NCBI RefSeq assembly: GCF_026262505.1
Contig: NC_067205.1
Location: 19,775,645 to 19,839,644, forward strand
Source: Trichomonas vaginalis G3
Taxonomy: Eukaryota > Parabasalia > Trichomonadida > Trichomonadidae
Length of the DNA: 64,000 bases
Reading direction: 5' to 3'
Shown here: piece after piece, positions 1-10,532 of the stretch
Position numbering within the stretch: the stretch's first letter is position 1
How the letters are laid out: each line of letters starts with the position of its first letter
Position numbers and translations under genes: made by a program
The notes under the pieces: model-generated
What the model saw: only the letters and a program-made list of their open reading frames with translations
Databases searched by the model: none
What the model was told of the DNA's origin: nothing

Positions 1-379
1 GGAGTGTACTGTTAATTTCGCCATATAAATAAGTAAATTGGCCAACTGATGGAGTTTGACTTTCAAATGAACAGAATTTATCAATAATAATGTTATTTTT
101 ACTATAACTTTGAATATATACTGTACCTGAACCTTTTGAAAAAACGTTTTCGCAAAGTAAAATCGAGTAATCTTTTGTATATTCGAATTTAACTGCTCTA
201 TCTTGAAGATTGGTAAACTTGCAGATGTATGCAAAGCATTTGTTAGATGCTGCTGTGACTTTTTCAACTTCACCGGTAAAAACTTCGGAAGGAGGACTAA
301 TTCCTTCATAATAAAGGTTCCAAACACTATCTTGATCAGCATCGCTATGGGAATACTTCTCGAATGCAATTAATTGCAC
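1..379 (-). pseudogene. Beta-helix surface-protein remnant, array copy 1 (cut by window edge)
   Basis: This is the amino-terminal part of the beta-helix frame seen whole at 6233-7234; it runs off the left edge. The frame begins at a GTG codon preceded at once by a TAA stop, with no ATG, so it looks like a 5'-truncated gene piece carried in the array rather than a complete gene. Host family, ordinary decay. Confidence 0.7.
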
Positions 380-406
380 TTAAACAATGAGTTTTTTGAC
401 TCATTG
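364..406. repeat. 14-bp palindrome followed by 8-bp-stem hairpin
   Basis: A perfect palindrome TGCAATTAATTGCA (364-377) is followed by a perfect hairpin with arms CAATGAGT and ACTCATTG around a 6-nt loop (385-406). The pair sits just upstream of the beta-helix remnant and between it and the divergent chromodomain gene. It is kept in every array unit (about 3216-3258, 7219-7261, 10076-10118, 12931-12973, 16892-16934), including the decayed ones. Function unknown; it could be a terminator, a protein-binding site or a scar of an older insertion. Confidence 0.75.
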
Positions 407-525
407 CAAAAGTAATAAAAAGGATGGGGGTAAAACTTTCAGTGAAATTCAATGATACATTCATCAAATATTTAATATTTATGTTTTAATTTTGTTAATT
501 CACAAGTTTAGTTGTTCAGAATTAT

Positions 526-531
526 TCATTT
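526..531 (+). promoter_or_regulatory. Initiator-like motif of chromodomain gene
   Basis: TCATTT fits the trichomonad initiator consensus TCAYTW and lies 6 bp upstream of the ATG at 538. A transcription start at the A (528) would give a 10-nt leader, typical for Trichomonas genes. The same spacing is present in units 2-4. Confidence 0.55.
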
Positions 532-537
532 TTTATA

Positions 538-708
538 ATGTCTGGGAAATCTATTGTACGTGTTACTTCTCATCGAGCTGATAATAACAAATTATATTAT
601 TGTATTCAATGTAATGATAATACATTTCTCTGGGTAACTCCAAACTCCATAAATGATGAAACAAATAAATTATTTGTAAGGTACTTTTATAACGACAGAT
701 CCTGTTGA
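538..708 (+). CDS. Chromodomain-like micro-protein, array copy 1
   Basis: 56 codons starting at ATG. The order VxRVTSHRADNNKLYY, then a Trp in FLWV and an acidic/aromatic end (LFVRYFYND) fits the chromodomain pattern of a basic first strand, aromatic second strand, Trp-containing third strand and C-terminal helix. Chromodomains bind methylated histone tails and also occur at the C-termini of some integrases, so this could be a nuclear reader or a fragment of a transposon integrase. A second frame overlapping the end (to about 778) encodes an acidic stretch beginning DPVDDDLFLTRE that may be the original C-terminus, separated by a one-base shift that is constant in units 1-4. An initiator motif 10 nt upstream supports the start. 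It converges with the 400-aa gene. Confidence 0.55.
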   Translation: MSGKSIVRVTSHRADNNKLYYCIQCNDNTFLWVTPNSINDETNKLFVRYFYNDRSC

Positions 709-820
709 TGATGATTTATTTTTAACTCGAGAAGATAAAGATAATCCAAGCATTGTATTCAAAGAAAAATATAACTAGATGAATAATATAACAATTTATA
801 AATATAAACAAATAAAACAA

Positions 821-2023
821 TTAATCAATTCCTTTAAGGAACTTATTATTATAATTATAGGCTGATTTGGCATTATCTCTTTTGATTCTGGGAGTAGATT
901 TATAATTATCATCATCTGAACTAGAATTATCAAGGAATTTTCGTTTAAAAGGCGAGGTTTTTGAATGGGTTTCTTTATTTGTTGTTGTTTTTGGAGTTGA
1001 TTGTTGATAATTTTCTTTTTGTGAAATTTTTGTTGTTGATTTGCTAATTTTAGGTGTATTGTAATTATACTTCTTTGGTGTATTGAATTTGTCTTGTTTG
1101 AGTCCGGATTCATCATCACTTGATGAAGAGAATATAAATCTTGATCCGTTTTTAAGAGTTAAAGGGGATATTTTATCTGGGTCACTATCGAATATATGGT
1201 TGAACTCAAATAGATATGTTTCATTAGACAAAACTGACTCTGAAAGTCGAGATCGATAATTCATTGTCGAAATGACCTGATATTTATCTGGATCTGTTTC
1301 GTATCTGTTCAGTTTAGGATATTTACTAACACGAAAGCCACGATGATCGTCATCACTAGCATAAACTCCGTCTTTTGGAATTCCAAGAAACAAAACTTCT
1401 TCGTTGTTTTCTTCTTCATATGAATATTCATATTCAATATCAATATCAATTCCTGTGTTTAATTCTTGTTGTTCTTCAATAAATGCAGCATTTGGTTTTC
1501 TTTTGACTCTTTTTGAGCCTTTCTTAGGTTTTTCGTAAGGTTGACGAGGTTTGTAATAGTCATATTCTGGATAAAACTCGAAATTATCTTCTTTTTCTTC
1601 TTCTTCAAGATATGAATATGAATTTTTTGTATTTGTGGAAATTATTGATGTATTTATTTCGGATTTTTCTTCTGTAATGTCGTCAAGCTGTAATTGGTCT
1701 TGTGATGGAATTATTTCAGAAATTTTATTATTAATAGATTTTTTAATTGGTGATTCATTAAATAATTGATCTTCGGCTTCTTCTGATATACTTTCTAATA
1801 TGAAATTTGAATTAGAATTGTTTCTTACAAAATTATTTTGAAAATGTAGGATTTCGTTAATTCTTGTACTACTTCGCCGACTTTCTGATGCAGAATCATC
1901 GTTTTCGTAAGTTTGGTTTTGCTTTGGATGTGAAATTTGTCGCTTGCCTGCTCGATTTAAAATTTCTTTGATAGATTTACCTAATGTTGATCGTGGATTC
2001 TTAAGTCTTGTCTTAACCCTCAT
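821..2023 (-). CDS. Acidic Ser/Asp-rich nuclear-type protein, 400 aa, array copy 1
   Basis: An intact 400-codon frame starting MRVKTRLKNPRSTLG. I do not recognise the family. The N-terminus (residues 1-60) is basic. It is followed by an acidic, Glu/Tyr-rich middle (LEEEEKEDNFEFYPEYDYY), a basic cluster KKGSKRVKRK that looks like a nuclear localisation signal (about 170), another acidic run, a central block FLGIPKDGVYASDDDHRG that may be the only folded part, and a Ser/Thr-Pro and SSSDDD-rich tail with casein-kinase-2-type sites. Most of it should be disordered. The copy at 10533-11735 encodes the same protein; one silent difference was noted. That argues for recent copying or selection. It converges with the chromodomain micro-gene about 50 bp away. 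A chromatin role is only suggested by the neighbour and the NLS. Confidence 0.75.
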   Translation of the reverse strand: MRVKTRLKNPRSTLGKSIKEILNRAGKRQISHPKQNQTYENDDSASESRRSSTRINEILHFQNNFVRNNSNSNFILESISEEAEDQLFNESPIKKSINNKISEIIPSQDQLQLDDITEEKSEINTSIISTNTKNSYSYLEEEEKEDNFEFYPEYDYYKPRQPYEKPKKGSKRVKRKPNAAFIEEQQELNTGIDIDIEYEYSYEEENNEEVLFLGIPKDGVYASDDDHRGFRVSKYPKLNRYETDPDKYQVISTMNYRSRLSESVLSNETYLFEFNHIFDSDPDKISPLTLKNGSRFIFSSSSDDESGLKQDKFNTPKKYNYNTPKISKSTTKISQKENYQQSTPKTTTNKETHSKTSPFKRKFLDNSSSDDDNYKSTPRIKRDNAKSAYNYNNKFLKGID

Positions 2024-2236
2024 GTATGGAAATGCTTCTGAAACTTGGCAAATAACTTTTTTTTTGACAGTTGTCCGAAGATTCTTATTATATATTTGTC
2101 AAAAAAAAATCAGGCGATTAAGGCTGCAACCTATAGAAATAAAGGACAAAACATTAAACAGTTCAGGATTACTATACACGTATGTGTGATGAGTATGTCA
2201 GGAAGTGGAAAGCATGTGTAATTGAAATTTTTATCG
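2024..2236. other. Spacer upstream of 400-aa gene with coding-like relic
   Basis: Type I spacer between the divergent start of the 400-aa gene and the beta-helix 3' end. On the plus strand it reads as a basic/aromatic stretch (AATYRNKGQNIKQFKDYYTR, then MCDEYVRKWK) that is open for 99 codons in unit 4 (11656-11955) only because it runs antisense into the 400-aa gene. It may be a relic of another gene; no family recognised. Confidence 0.4.
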
Positions 2237-3231
2237 TTTAATCAATAAACAAAAGTGAAATATCAAATTTACCAAAAAGAAAATTTATGGATTTAAAAGA
2301 AGAACAAATTTTATTTTCTTTCTTTGGTACAAATAATATTTCATATTCAAATCTCTTGCACATATACTAAAATCAATGTAGTAAAAATATTTTAAATGAT
2401 TCTGTTCCTTGATCGGATACATCAACTGTTCCATTAGTTGATAAATCATCAATACTACATTGATGTATATAAATCTGTCCACCCAATCTGCATTAAATAA
2501 AAATCCATTATTCTGTCGATTGTTTTGGAAAGATGAATTGAAAATATCAAGTCTATCTATAGAAATATAAACTAATCCAGAATTTTTCTCTGAGAATTAT
2601 TTATATAATTACATCGGTCAATTCTTCCTTGACAATGAGAAAACGAAGTAATACCACAACCAGTTGCTTTTAAATTCTCAAAATTACAAAATGAAACATT
2701 TACTGTTGATTCACTTTCAATATAATCAAAACCTGTAGAAGCTGCTGAAATACAGTTAGAAATGTTTGTTTTTGAAAGTGATGTAAAACCTTGAGATTGG
2801 TAAATCATTAAATCTACTGAACTATTTCCTCCATTACAAATTGATCCTTGGAGGAGTGTACTGTTAATTTCGCCATATAAATAAGTAAATTGGCCAACTG
2901 ATGGAGTTTGACTTTCAAATGAACAGAATTTATCAATAATAATGTTATTTTTACTATAACTTTGAATATATACTGTACCTGAACCTTTTGAAAAAACGTT
3001 TTCGCAAAGTAAAATCGAGTAATCTTTTGTATATTCGAATTTAACTGCTCTATCTTGAAGATTGGTAAACTTGCAGATGTATGCAAAGCATTTGTTAGAT
3101 GCTGCTGTGACTTTTTCAACTTCACCGGTAAAAACTTCGGAAGGAGGACTAATTCCTTCATAATAAAGGTTCCAAACACTATCTTGATCAGCATCGCTAT
3201 GGGAATACTTCTCGAATGCAATTAATTGCAC
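2237..3231 (-). pseudogene. Beta-helix remnant, array copy 2
   Basis: Same family as 6233-7234. The frame from the GTG at 3231 is open for 219 codons (2572-3231) and is then shifted, compared with copy 3, at the conserved NNSQ segment; the remainder continues in another frame to about 2237. The 3' end is the type I version (GTVDVSDQGTESFK), unlike the type II ending of copy 3. Confidence 0.7.
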
Positions 3232-3389
3232 TTAAACAATGAGTTTTTTGACTCATTGCAAAAGTAATAAAAAGGATGGGGGTAAAACTTTCAGTGAAAT
3301 TCAATGATACATTCATCAAATATTTAATATTTATGTTTTAATTTTGTTAATTCACAAGTTTAGTTGTTCAGAATTATTCATTTTTTATA

Positions 3390-3560
3390 ATGTCTGGGAA
3401 ATCTATTGTACGTGTTACTTCTCATCGAGCTGATAATAACAAATTATATTATTGTATTCAATGTAATGATAATACATTTCTCTGGGTAACTCCAAACTCC
3501 ATAAATGATGAAACAAATAAATTATTTGTAAGGTACTTTTATAACGACAGATCCTGTTGA
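3390..3560 (+). CDS. Chromodomain-like micro-protein, array copy 2
   Basis: Same 56-codon frame, initiator motif and spacing as the copy at 538-708. Confidence 0.5.
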   Translation: MSGKSIVRVTSHRADNNKLYYCIQCNDNTFLWVTPNSINDETNKLFVRYFYNDRSC

Positions 3561-3672
3561 TGATGATTTATTTTTAACTCGAGAAGATAAAGATAATCCA
3601 AGCATTGTATTCAAAGAAAAATATAACTAGATGAATAATATAACAATTTATAAATATAAACAAATAAAACAA

Positions 3673-4712
3673 TTAATCAATTCCTTTAAGGAACTTATTA
3701 TTATAATTATAGGCTGATTTGGCATTATCTCTTTTGATTCTGGGAGTAGATTTATAATTATCATCATCTGAACTAGAATTATCAAGGAATTTTCGTTTAA
3801 AAGGCGAGGTTTTTGAATGGGTTTCTTTATTTGTTGTTGTTTTTGGAGTTGATTGTTGATAATTTTCTTTTTGTGAAATTTTTGTTGTTGATTTGCTAAT
3901 TTTAGGTGTATTGTAATTATACTTCTTTGGTGTATTGAATTTGTCTTGTTTGAGTCCGGATTCATCATCACTTGATGAAGAGAATATAAATCTTGATCCG
4001 TTTTTAAGAGTTAAAGGGGATATTTTATCTGGGTCACTATCGAATATATGGTTGAACTCAAATAGATATGTTTCATTAGACAAAACTGACTCTGAAAGTC
4101 GAGATCGATAATTCATTGTCGAAATGACCTGATATTTATCTGGATCTGTTTCGTATCTGTTCAGTTTAGGATATTTACTAACACGAAAGCCACGATGATC
4201 GTCATCACTAGCATAAACTCCGTCTTTTGGAATTCCAAGAAACAAAACTTCTTCGTTGTTTTCTTCTTCATATGAATATTCATATTCAATATCAATATCA
4301 ATTCCTGTGTTTAATTCTTGTTGTTCTTCAATAAATGCAGCATTTGGTTTTCTTTTGACTCTTTTTGAGCCTTTCTTAGGTTTTTCGTAAGGTTGACGAG
4401 GTTTGTAATAGTCATATTCTGGATAAAACTCGAAATTATCTTCTTTTTCTTCTTCTTCAAGATATGAATATGAATTTTTTGTATTTGTGGAAATTATTGA
4501 TGTATTTATTTCGGATTTTTCTTCTGTAATGTCGTCAAGCTGTAATTGGTCTTGTGATGGAATTATTTCAGAAATTTTATTATTAATAGATTTTTTAATT
4601 GGTGATTCATTAAATAATTGATCTTCGGCTTCTTCTGATATACTTTCTAATATGAAATTTGAATTAGAATTGTTTCTTACAAAATTATTTTGAAAATGTA
4701 GGATTTCGTTAA
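3673..4712 (-). pseudogene. 400-aa acidic protein, copy 2, 5'-truncated by type II block
   Basis: Identical in frame to copy 1 over its C-terminal ~345 codons. The first ~56 codons and the start codon are missing because the sequence switches at 4713 to the type II block right after the shared TTCGTTAA. No ATG exists in the retained frame before the MNYRSR methionine, so a normal protein is unlikely. Confidence 0.75.
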
Positions 4713-6186
4713 CACCGCTCGCATTTTTGTTCGCTATACTTATTTAAATTAAGCTACCTTAAACATACTTGTACCAAATATTAAAACTCTCTCAAATGTT
4801 AAATACAAAATTAATTAAATTATTAAGTTGAAAACTTTCACAATTTTCCACTTTAATATGCGTGCTTGACTAGGAACATCAATGGTAACATCTCGATATA
4901 TTCATTTGTGGCAAATAAAAAGATTATGAAATTTATTATGAATATTACACAAAAAAAGGAGGTGATAGCAAGACAAAAATAGACATATTATCATGTTTGT
5001 CTAATTCATCTATGCATTGTATATAATCGAAATTTATTTTGTAACTCACGTATTTTCAAGCTACCTTAAATATCTTCCTAGTATAAAATCGTTTACAATT
5101 CATTTCCACTCAAATCTAGTTAAATTTATTATAATATTATTATCAATATAATTCCTTACTCATAAATCACTCATTATCTCACACATATGATATAAGCTCA
5201 GCTAGTATTATCTAAATTTTTCATTATTACTCCTTGAATAAATCTACATGTGGAACCCTGAGTTGAGTGACTTCTAAATATTCATGATTAAAAATGTGAA
5301 CCAAATTGCAAATTTTTAATAAAACCAAGCAATCCATGATGCATACTGTTATAAATTTATGAGAAAGACATGCAGCATTATGAGAAAAGACTACGTTTTT
5401 TCTCTCAAAAAATTGAATTGCTATTCAACTGCGATTTTGAGATGACTATATTATAATAAATTTAACTAGATTTGAGTGGAAATGAATTTTAAACGATTTT
5501 ATATTAGGAAATGGTGTCTATTTATGCCAAGGCATATAATAAATAATAATTTTGAGGATATATTAGCCATAAGACTTAAATAGCTTAGTGGAAAACTCAA
5601 TAAAGATTAGGACAAGTATTATTCTCCAATATCGATGATTTCAAACTTGGAATTGGGCGAAATTATTTGATAAAAATTCCATTGGAAGGATTTGAAAAGT
5701 TTTAACTATAATGAATGTATAACTTATGTGATAAGAAATTGAAATGAATATGAGTTTAAAGGAATTAATTAAGAAAATTTATTAGAATATATACTGAATT
5801 AAAAGACATAACTTGCATAAAAATAAATGATTTAGCTAAAATATTTTAATAACCCTCGATCCCAAAAATTACAAAGCATTCCAAAGTTTCGAGATATTTA
5901 AATTTTAATAAAATTTTCGAAATTTAATTTTTTTCTAAAGTGTCAAATAACGTATTTTCTTTCAGAAATATTTTTCAAAAATTTCATGTTCACGTTTATA
6001 AGCAATATATACTGAGTAATATTTTTTGGCGATGTCAGATTTTTTTGAATGGTTTACGATTTTTAACATAGGTTTATTCCTAATATTACTAAATAAATAT
6101 TTTATTTATTACAATTTTGGTCGCTCAAAAACCATAAAATTTTGAGAGTTGGAGTACTTCTAAAAAAACATGTAAAATAATATTGT
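4713..6186. repeat. Type II non-coding block, copy A
   Basis: AT-rich block of about 1.47 kb with no convincing frame, found again at 14414-15888, split at 18374-24236, and in part at 56518-56990. It starts abruptly after TTCGTTAA of the 400-aa gene and ends where GTATGTCAGGA homology to type I units resumes. The motif AAGCTACCTTAAA occurs twice (4752 and 5060). It contains a ~58-bp near-perfect inverted repeat (about 5084-5142 against 5446-5505) enclosing ~300 bp, suggesting a small foldback element inside. No terminal inverted repeat or target duplication was found for the block as a whole, so it may be a diverged unit variant rather than an insertion. Confidence 0.65.
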
Positions 6187-6232
6187 TCGTATGTCAGGAT
6201 GTGAAAAGTGCATACTTGTGTAATTGAAATTT

Positions 6233-7234
6233 TTATCGTTTAATCAATAAAACAAGTGAAATATCAAATTTACCAAAAAGAAAATTTATGGATTTAAAAG
6301 AAGAACAAATTTTATTTTCTTTCTTTGGAACAAATAATAATACTATTTCAAGATTTCCTTCACATGGACGTAATCCAATGAATGTTAAATTATTCTTAAA
6401 TGATTCTGTTCCTCTCTCTGTTGTATCAACTGTTCTATCAGTTGATAAATCATCAATACTACATTGATGTATATAAATTTGTCCATAATATGCTTCAAAT
6501 AAAACTCCTTTGTTATTCTGTTGATTGTTTTGGAAAGATGAATTGAAAATATCAAGTCTACTAAAAGAAACATCAACTAATCCTTCATATCCTTCTTGAG
6601 AATTATTTATATAATTACATCGGTCAATTCTTCCTTGACAAGAAAACCCAGTAATAATACAGAAAGCTGCTTTTAAATTCTCAAAATTACAAAATGAAAC
6701 ATTTACTGTTGATTCAACATCATCATAACTAAAACCTGTACATCGTACTGAAATACAGTTAGAAACGTTTGTTTTTGAAAGTGATGTAAAACCTTGAGAT
6801 TGGTAAATCATTAAATCTACTGAACTATTTCCTCCATTACAAATTGATCCTTGGAGGAGTGTACTGTTAATTTCGCCATATAAATAAGTAAATTGGCCAA
6901 CTGATGGAGTTTGACTTTCAAATGAACAGAATTTATCAATAATAATGTTATTTTTACTATAACTTTGAATATATACTGTACCTGAACCTTTTGAAAAAAC
7001 GTTTTCGCAAAGTAAAATCGAGTAATCTTTTGTATATTCGAATTTAACTGCTCTATCTTGAAGATTGGTAAACTTGCAGATGTATGCAAAGCATTTGTTA
7101 GATGCTGCTGTGACTTTTTCAACTTCACCGGTAAAAACTTCGGAAGGAGGACTAATTCCTTCATAATAAAGGTTCCAAACACTATCTTGATCAGCATCGC
7201 TATGGGAATACTTCTCGAATGCAATTAATTGCAC
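6233..7234 (-). CDS. Right-handed beta-helix surface-type protein fragment, longest copy (copy 3)
   Basis: 333 codons open from a GTG at 7234. The body is a ladder of short Asn/Ser/Cys-rich turns such as VNVSFCNFENLK, RIDRCNYINNSQ and DIFNSSFQNNQQ, the pattern of right-handed parallel beta-helix (polymorphic-type) repeats found in large trichomonad surface-protein families. There is no signal peptide and no ATG at the start (TAA directly precedes the GTG), and the last ~50 residues lose the repeat and look random. It is therefore most likely a gene fragment carried by the array, even though its frame is open. A full family member would be expected to have a signal peptide and a C-terminal membrane anchor. 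Confidence 0.6.
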   Translation of the reverse strand: MQLIAFEKYSHSDADQDSVWNLYYEGISPPSEVFTGEVEKVTAASNKCFAYICKFTNLQDRAVKFEYTKDYSILLCENVFSKGSGTVYIQSYSKNNIIIDKFCSFESQTPSVGQFTYLYGEINSTLLQGSICNGGNSSVDLMIYQSQGFTSLSKTNVSNCISVRCTGFSYDDVESTVNVSFCNFENLKAAFCIITGFSCQGRIDRCNYINNSQEGYEGLVDVSFSRLDIFNSSFQNNQQNNKGVLFEAYYGQIYIHQCSIDDLSTDRTVDTTERGTESFKNNLTFIGLRPCEGNLEIVLLFVPKKENKICSSFKSINFLFGKFDISLVLLIKR

Positions 7235-7392
7235 TTAAACAATGAGTTTTTTGACTCATTGCAAAAGTAATAAAAAGGATGGGGGTAAAACTTTCAGTGA
7301 AATTCAATGATACATTCATCAAATATTTAATATTTATGTTTTAATTTTGTTAATTCACAAGTTTAGTTGTTCAGAATTATTCATTTTTTATA

Positions 7393-7563
7393 ATGTCTGG
7401 GAAATCTATTGTACGTGTTACTTCTCATCGAGCTGATAATAACAAATTATATTATTGTATTCAATGTAATGATAATACATTTCTCTGGGTAACTCCAAAC
7501 TCCATAAATGATGAAACAAATAAATTATTTGTAAGGTACTTTTATAACGACAGATCCTGTTGA
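7393..7563 (+). CDS. Chromodomain-like micro-protein, array copy 3
   Basis: Same frame, start and initiator motif as copy 1. Confidence 0.5.
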   Translation: MSGKSIVRVTSHRADNNKLYYCIQCNDNTFLWVTPNSINDETNKLFVRYFYNDRSC

Positions 7564-7675
7564 TGATGATTTATTTTTAACTCGAGAAGATAAAGATAAT
7601 CCAAGCATTGTATTCAAAGAAAAATATAACTAGATGAATAATATAACAATTTATAAATATAAACAAATAAAACAA

Positions 7676-8877
7676 TTAATCAATTCCTTTAAGGAACTTA
7701 TTATTATAATTATAGGCTGATTTGGCATTATCTCTTTTGATTCTGGGAGTAGATTTATAATTATCATCATCTGAACTAGAATTATCAAGGAATTTTCGTT
7801 TAAAAGGCGAGGTTTTTGAATGGGTTTCTTTATTTGTTGTTGTTTTTGGAGTTGATTGTTGATAATTTTCTTTTTGTGAAATTTTTGTTGTTGATTTGCT
7901 AATTTTAGGTGTATTGTAATTATACTTCTTTGGTGTATTGAATTTGTCTTGTTTGAGTCCGGATTCATCATCACTTGATGAAGAGAATATAAATCTTGAT
8001 CCGTTTTTAAGAGTTAAAGGGGATATTTTATCTGGGTCACTATCGAATATATGGTTGAACTCAAATAGATATGTTTCATTAGACAAAACTGACTCTGAAA
8101 GTCGAGATCGATAATTCATTGTCGAAATGACCTGATATTTATCTGGATCTGTTTCGTATCTGTTCAGTTTAGGATATTTACTAACACGAAAGCCACGATG
8201 ATCGTCATCACTAGCATAAACTCCGTCTTTTGGAATTCCAAGAAACAAAACTTCTTCGTTGTTTTCTTCTTCATATGAATATTCATATTCAATATCAATA
8301 TCAATTCCTGTGTTTAATTCTTGTTGTTCTTCAATAAATGCAGCATTTGGTTTTCTTTTGACTCTTTTTGAGCCTTTCTTAGGTTTTTCGTAAGGTTGAC
8401 GAGGTTTGTAATAGTCATATTCTGGATAAAACTCGAAATTATCTTCTTTTTCTTCTTCTTCAAGATATGAATATGAATTTTTTGTATTTGTGGAAATTAT
8501 TGATGTATTTATTTCGGATTTTTCTTCTGTAATGTCGTCAAGCTGTAATTGGTCTTGTGATGGAATTATTTCAGAAATTTTATTATTAATAGATTTTTTA
8601 ATTGGTGATTCATTAAATAATTGATCTTCGGCTTCTTCTGATATACTTTCTAATATGAAATTTGAATTAGAATTGTTTCTTACAAATTATTTTGAAAATG
8701 TAGGATTTCGTTAATTCTTGTACTACTTCGCCGACTTTCTGATGCAGAATCATCGTTTTCGTAAGTTTGGTTTTGCTTTGGATGTGAAATTTGTCGCTTG
8801 CCTGCTCGATTTAAAATTTCTTTGATAGATTTACCTAATGTTGATCGTGGATTCTTAAGTCTTGTCTTAACCCTCAT
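7676..8877 (-). pseudogene. 400-aa acidic protein, copy 3 (one frameshift)
   Basis: Nearly identical to copy 1, but one A is missing from the run near 8685-8688 (ACAAATT instead of ACAAAATT). This shifts the frame after residue ~64 (HFQNNL, stop). The downstream frame is otherwise intact, so the loss is recent or an assembly error. Confidence 0.8.
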
Positions 8878-9087
8878 GTATGGAAATGCTTCTGAAACTT
8901 GGCAAATAACTTTTTTTTTGACAGTTGTCCGAAGATTCTTATTATATATTTGTCAAAAAAAAATCAGGCATTAAGGCTGCAACCTATAGAAATAAAGGAC
9001 AAAACATTAAACAGTTCAAGGATTACTATACACGTATGTGTGATGAGTATGTCAGGAAGTGGAAAGCATGTGTAATTGAAATTTTTA

Positions 9088-10091
9088 TCGTTTAATCAAT
9101 AAACAAAAGTGAAATATCAAATTTACCAAAAAGAAAATTTATGGATTTAAAAGAAGAACAAATTTTATTTTCTTTCTTTGGTACAAATAATATTTCATAT
9201 TCAAAATCTCTTGCACATATACTAAAATCAATGTAGTAAAAAATAATTTTAAATGATTCTGTTCCTTGATCGGATACATCAACTGTTCCATTAGTTGATA
9301 AATCATCAAATACTACATTGATGTATATAAATCTGTCCACCCCAATCTGCATTAAATAAAAATCCATTATTCTGTCGATTGTTTTGGAAAGATGAATTGA
9401 AAATATCAAGTCTATCTATAGAAATATAAACTAATCCAGAATTTTTCTCTTGAGAATTATTTATATAATTACATCGGTCAATTCTTCCTTGACAATGAGA
9501 AAACGAAGTAATACCACAACCAGTTGCTTTTAAATTCTCAAAATTACAAAATGAAACATTTACTGTTGATTCACTTTCAATATAATCAAAACCTGTAGAA
9601 GCTGCTGAAATACAGTTAGAAATGTTTGTTTTTGAAAGTGATGCAAAACCATATTGCTGGTAAATCATCCAATATACTGAACTATTTCCTCCATTACAAA
9701 TTGATCCTTGGAGGAGTGTACTGTTAATTTCGCCATATAAATAAGTAAATTGGCCATCTGTAGGAGTTTGACTTTCAAATGAACAGAATTTATCAATAAT
9801 AATGTTATTTTTACTATAACTTTGAATATATACTGTACCTGAACCTTTTGAAAAAACGTTTTCGCAAAGTAAAATCGAGTAATCTTTTGTATATTCGAAT
9901 TTAACTGCTCTATCTTGAAGATTGGTAAACTTGCAGATGTATGCAAAGCATTTGTTAGATGCTGCTGTGACTTTTTCAACTTCACCGGTAAAAACTTCGG
10001 AAGGAGGACTAATTCCTTCATAATAAAGGTTCCAAACACTATCTTGATCAGCATCGCTATGGGAATACTTCTCGAATGCAATTAATTGCAC
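9088..10091 (-). pseudogene. Beta-helix remnant, array copy 4
   Basis: 261 codons open from the GTG at 10091 (9306-10091), then the type I 3' end continues in another frame to about 9088. It differs from copies 1-3 in the middle (SSVYWMIYQQYGFASL against SSVDLMIYQSQGFTSL), so array copies belong to at least two sequence variants. Confidence 0.7.
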
Positions 10092-10249
10092 TTAAACAAT
10101 GAGTTTTTTGACTCATTGCAAAAGTAATAAAAAGGATGGGGGTAAAACTTTCAGTGAAATTCAATGATACATTCATCAAATATTTAATATTTATGTTTTA
10201 ATTTTGTTAATTCACAAGTTTAGTTGTTCAGAATTATTCATTTTTTATA

Positions 10250-10420
10250 ATGTCTGGGAAATCTATCGTACGTGTTACTTCTCATCGAGCTGATAATAAC
10301 AAATTATATTATTGTATTCAATGTAATGATAATACATTTCTCTGGGTAACTCCAAACTCCATAAATGATGAAACAAATAAATTATTTGTAAGGTACTTTT
10401 ATAACGACAGATCCTGTTGA
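10250..10420 (+). CDS. Chromodomain-like micro-protein, array copy 4
   Basis: Same 56-codon frame as copy 1, with one base change near the start that keeps the frame. Confidence 0.5.
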   Translation: MSGKSIVRVTSHRADNNKLYYCIQCNDNTFLWVTPNSINDETNKLFVRYFYNDRSC

Positions 10421-10532
10421 TGATGATTTATTTTTAACTCGAGAAGATAAAGATAATCCAAGCATTGTATTCAAAGAAAAATATAACTAGATGAATAATA
10501 TAACAATTTATAAATATAAACAAATAAAACAA

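Noticed and set aside
2814-3221. 135-codon minus-strand frame starting MHSRSIPIAML, repeated in all units
   Set aside because: Out-of-frame shadow of the beta-helix remnant, which carries the interpretable repeat pattern.
4713-6186. Type II block as a simple transposon insertion
   Set aside because: No terminal inverted repeat or target duplication, and about 330 bp of the type I unit is replaced rather than interrupted.
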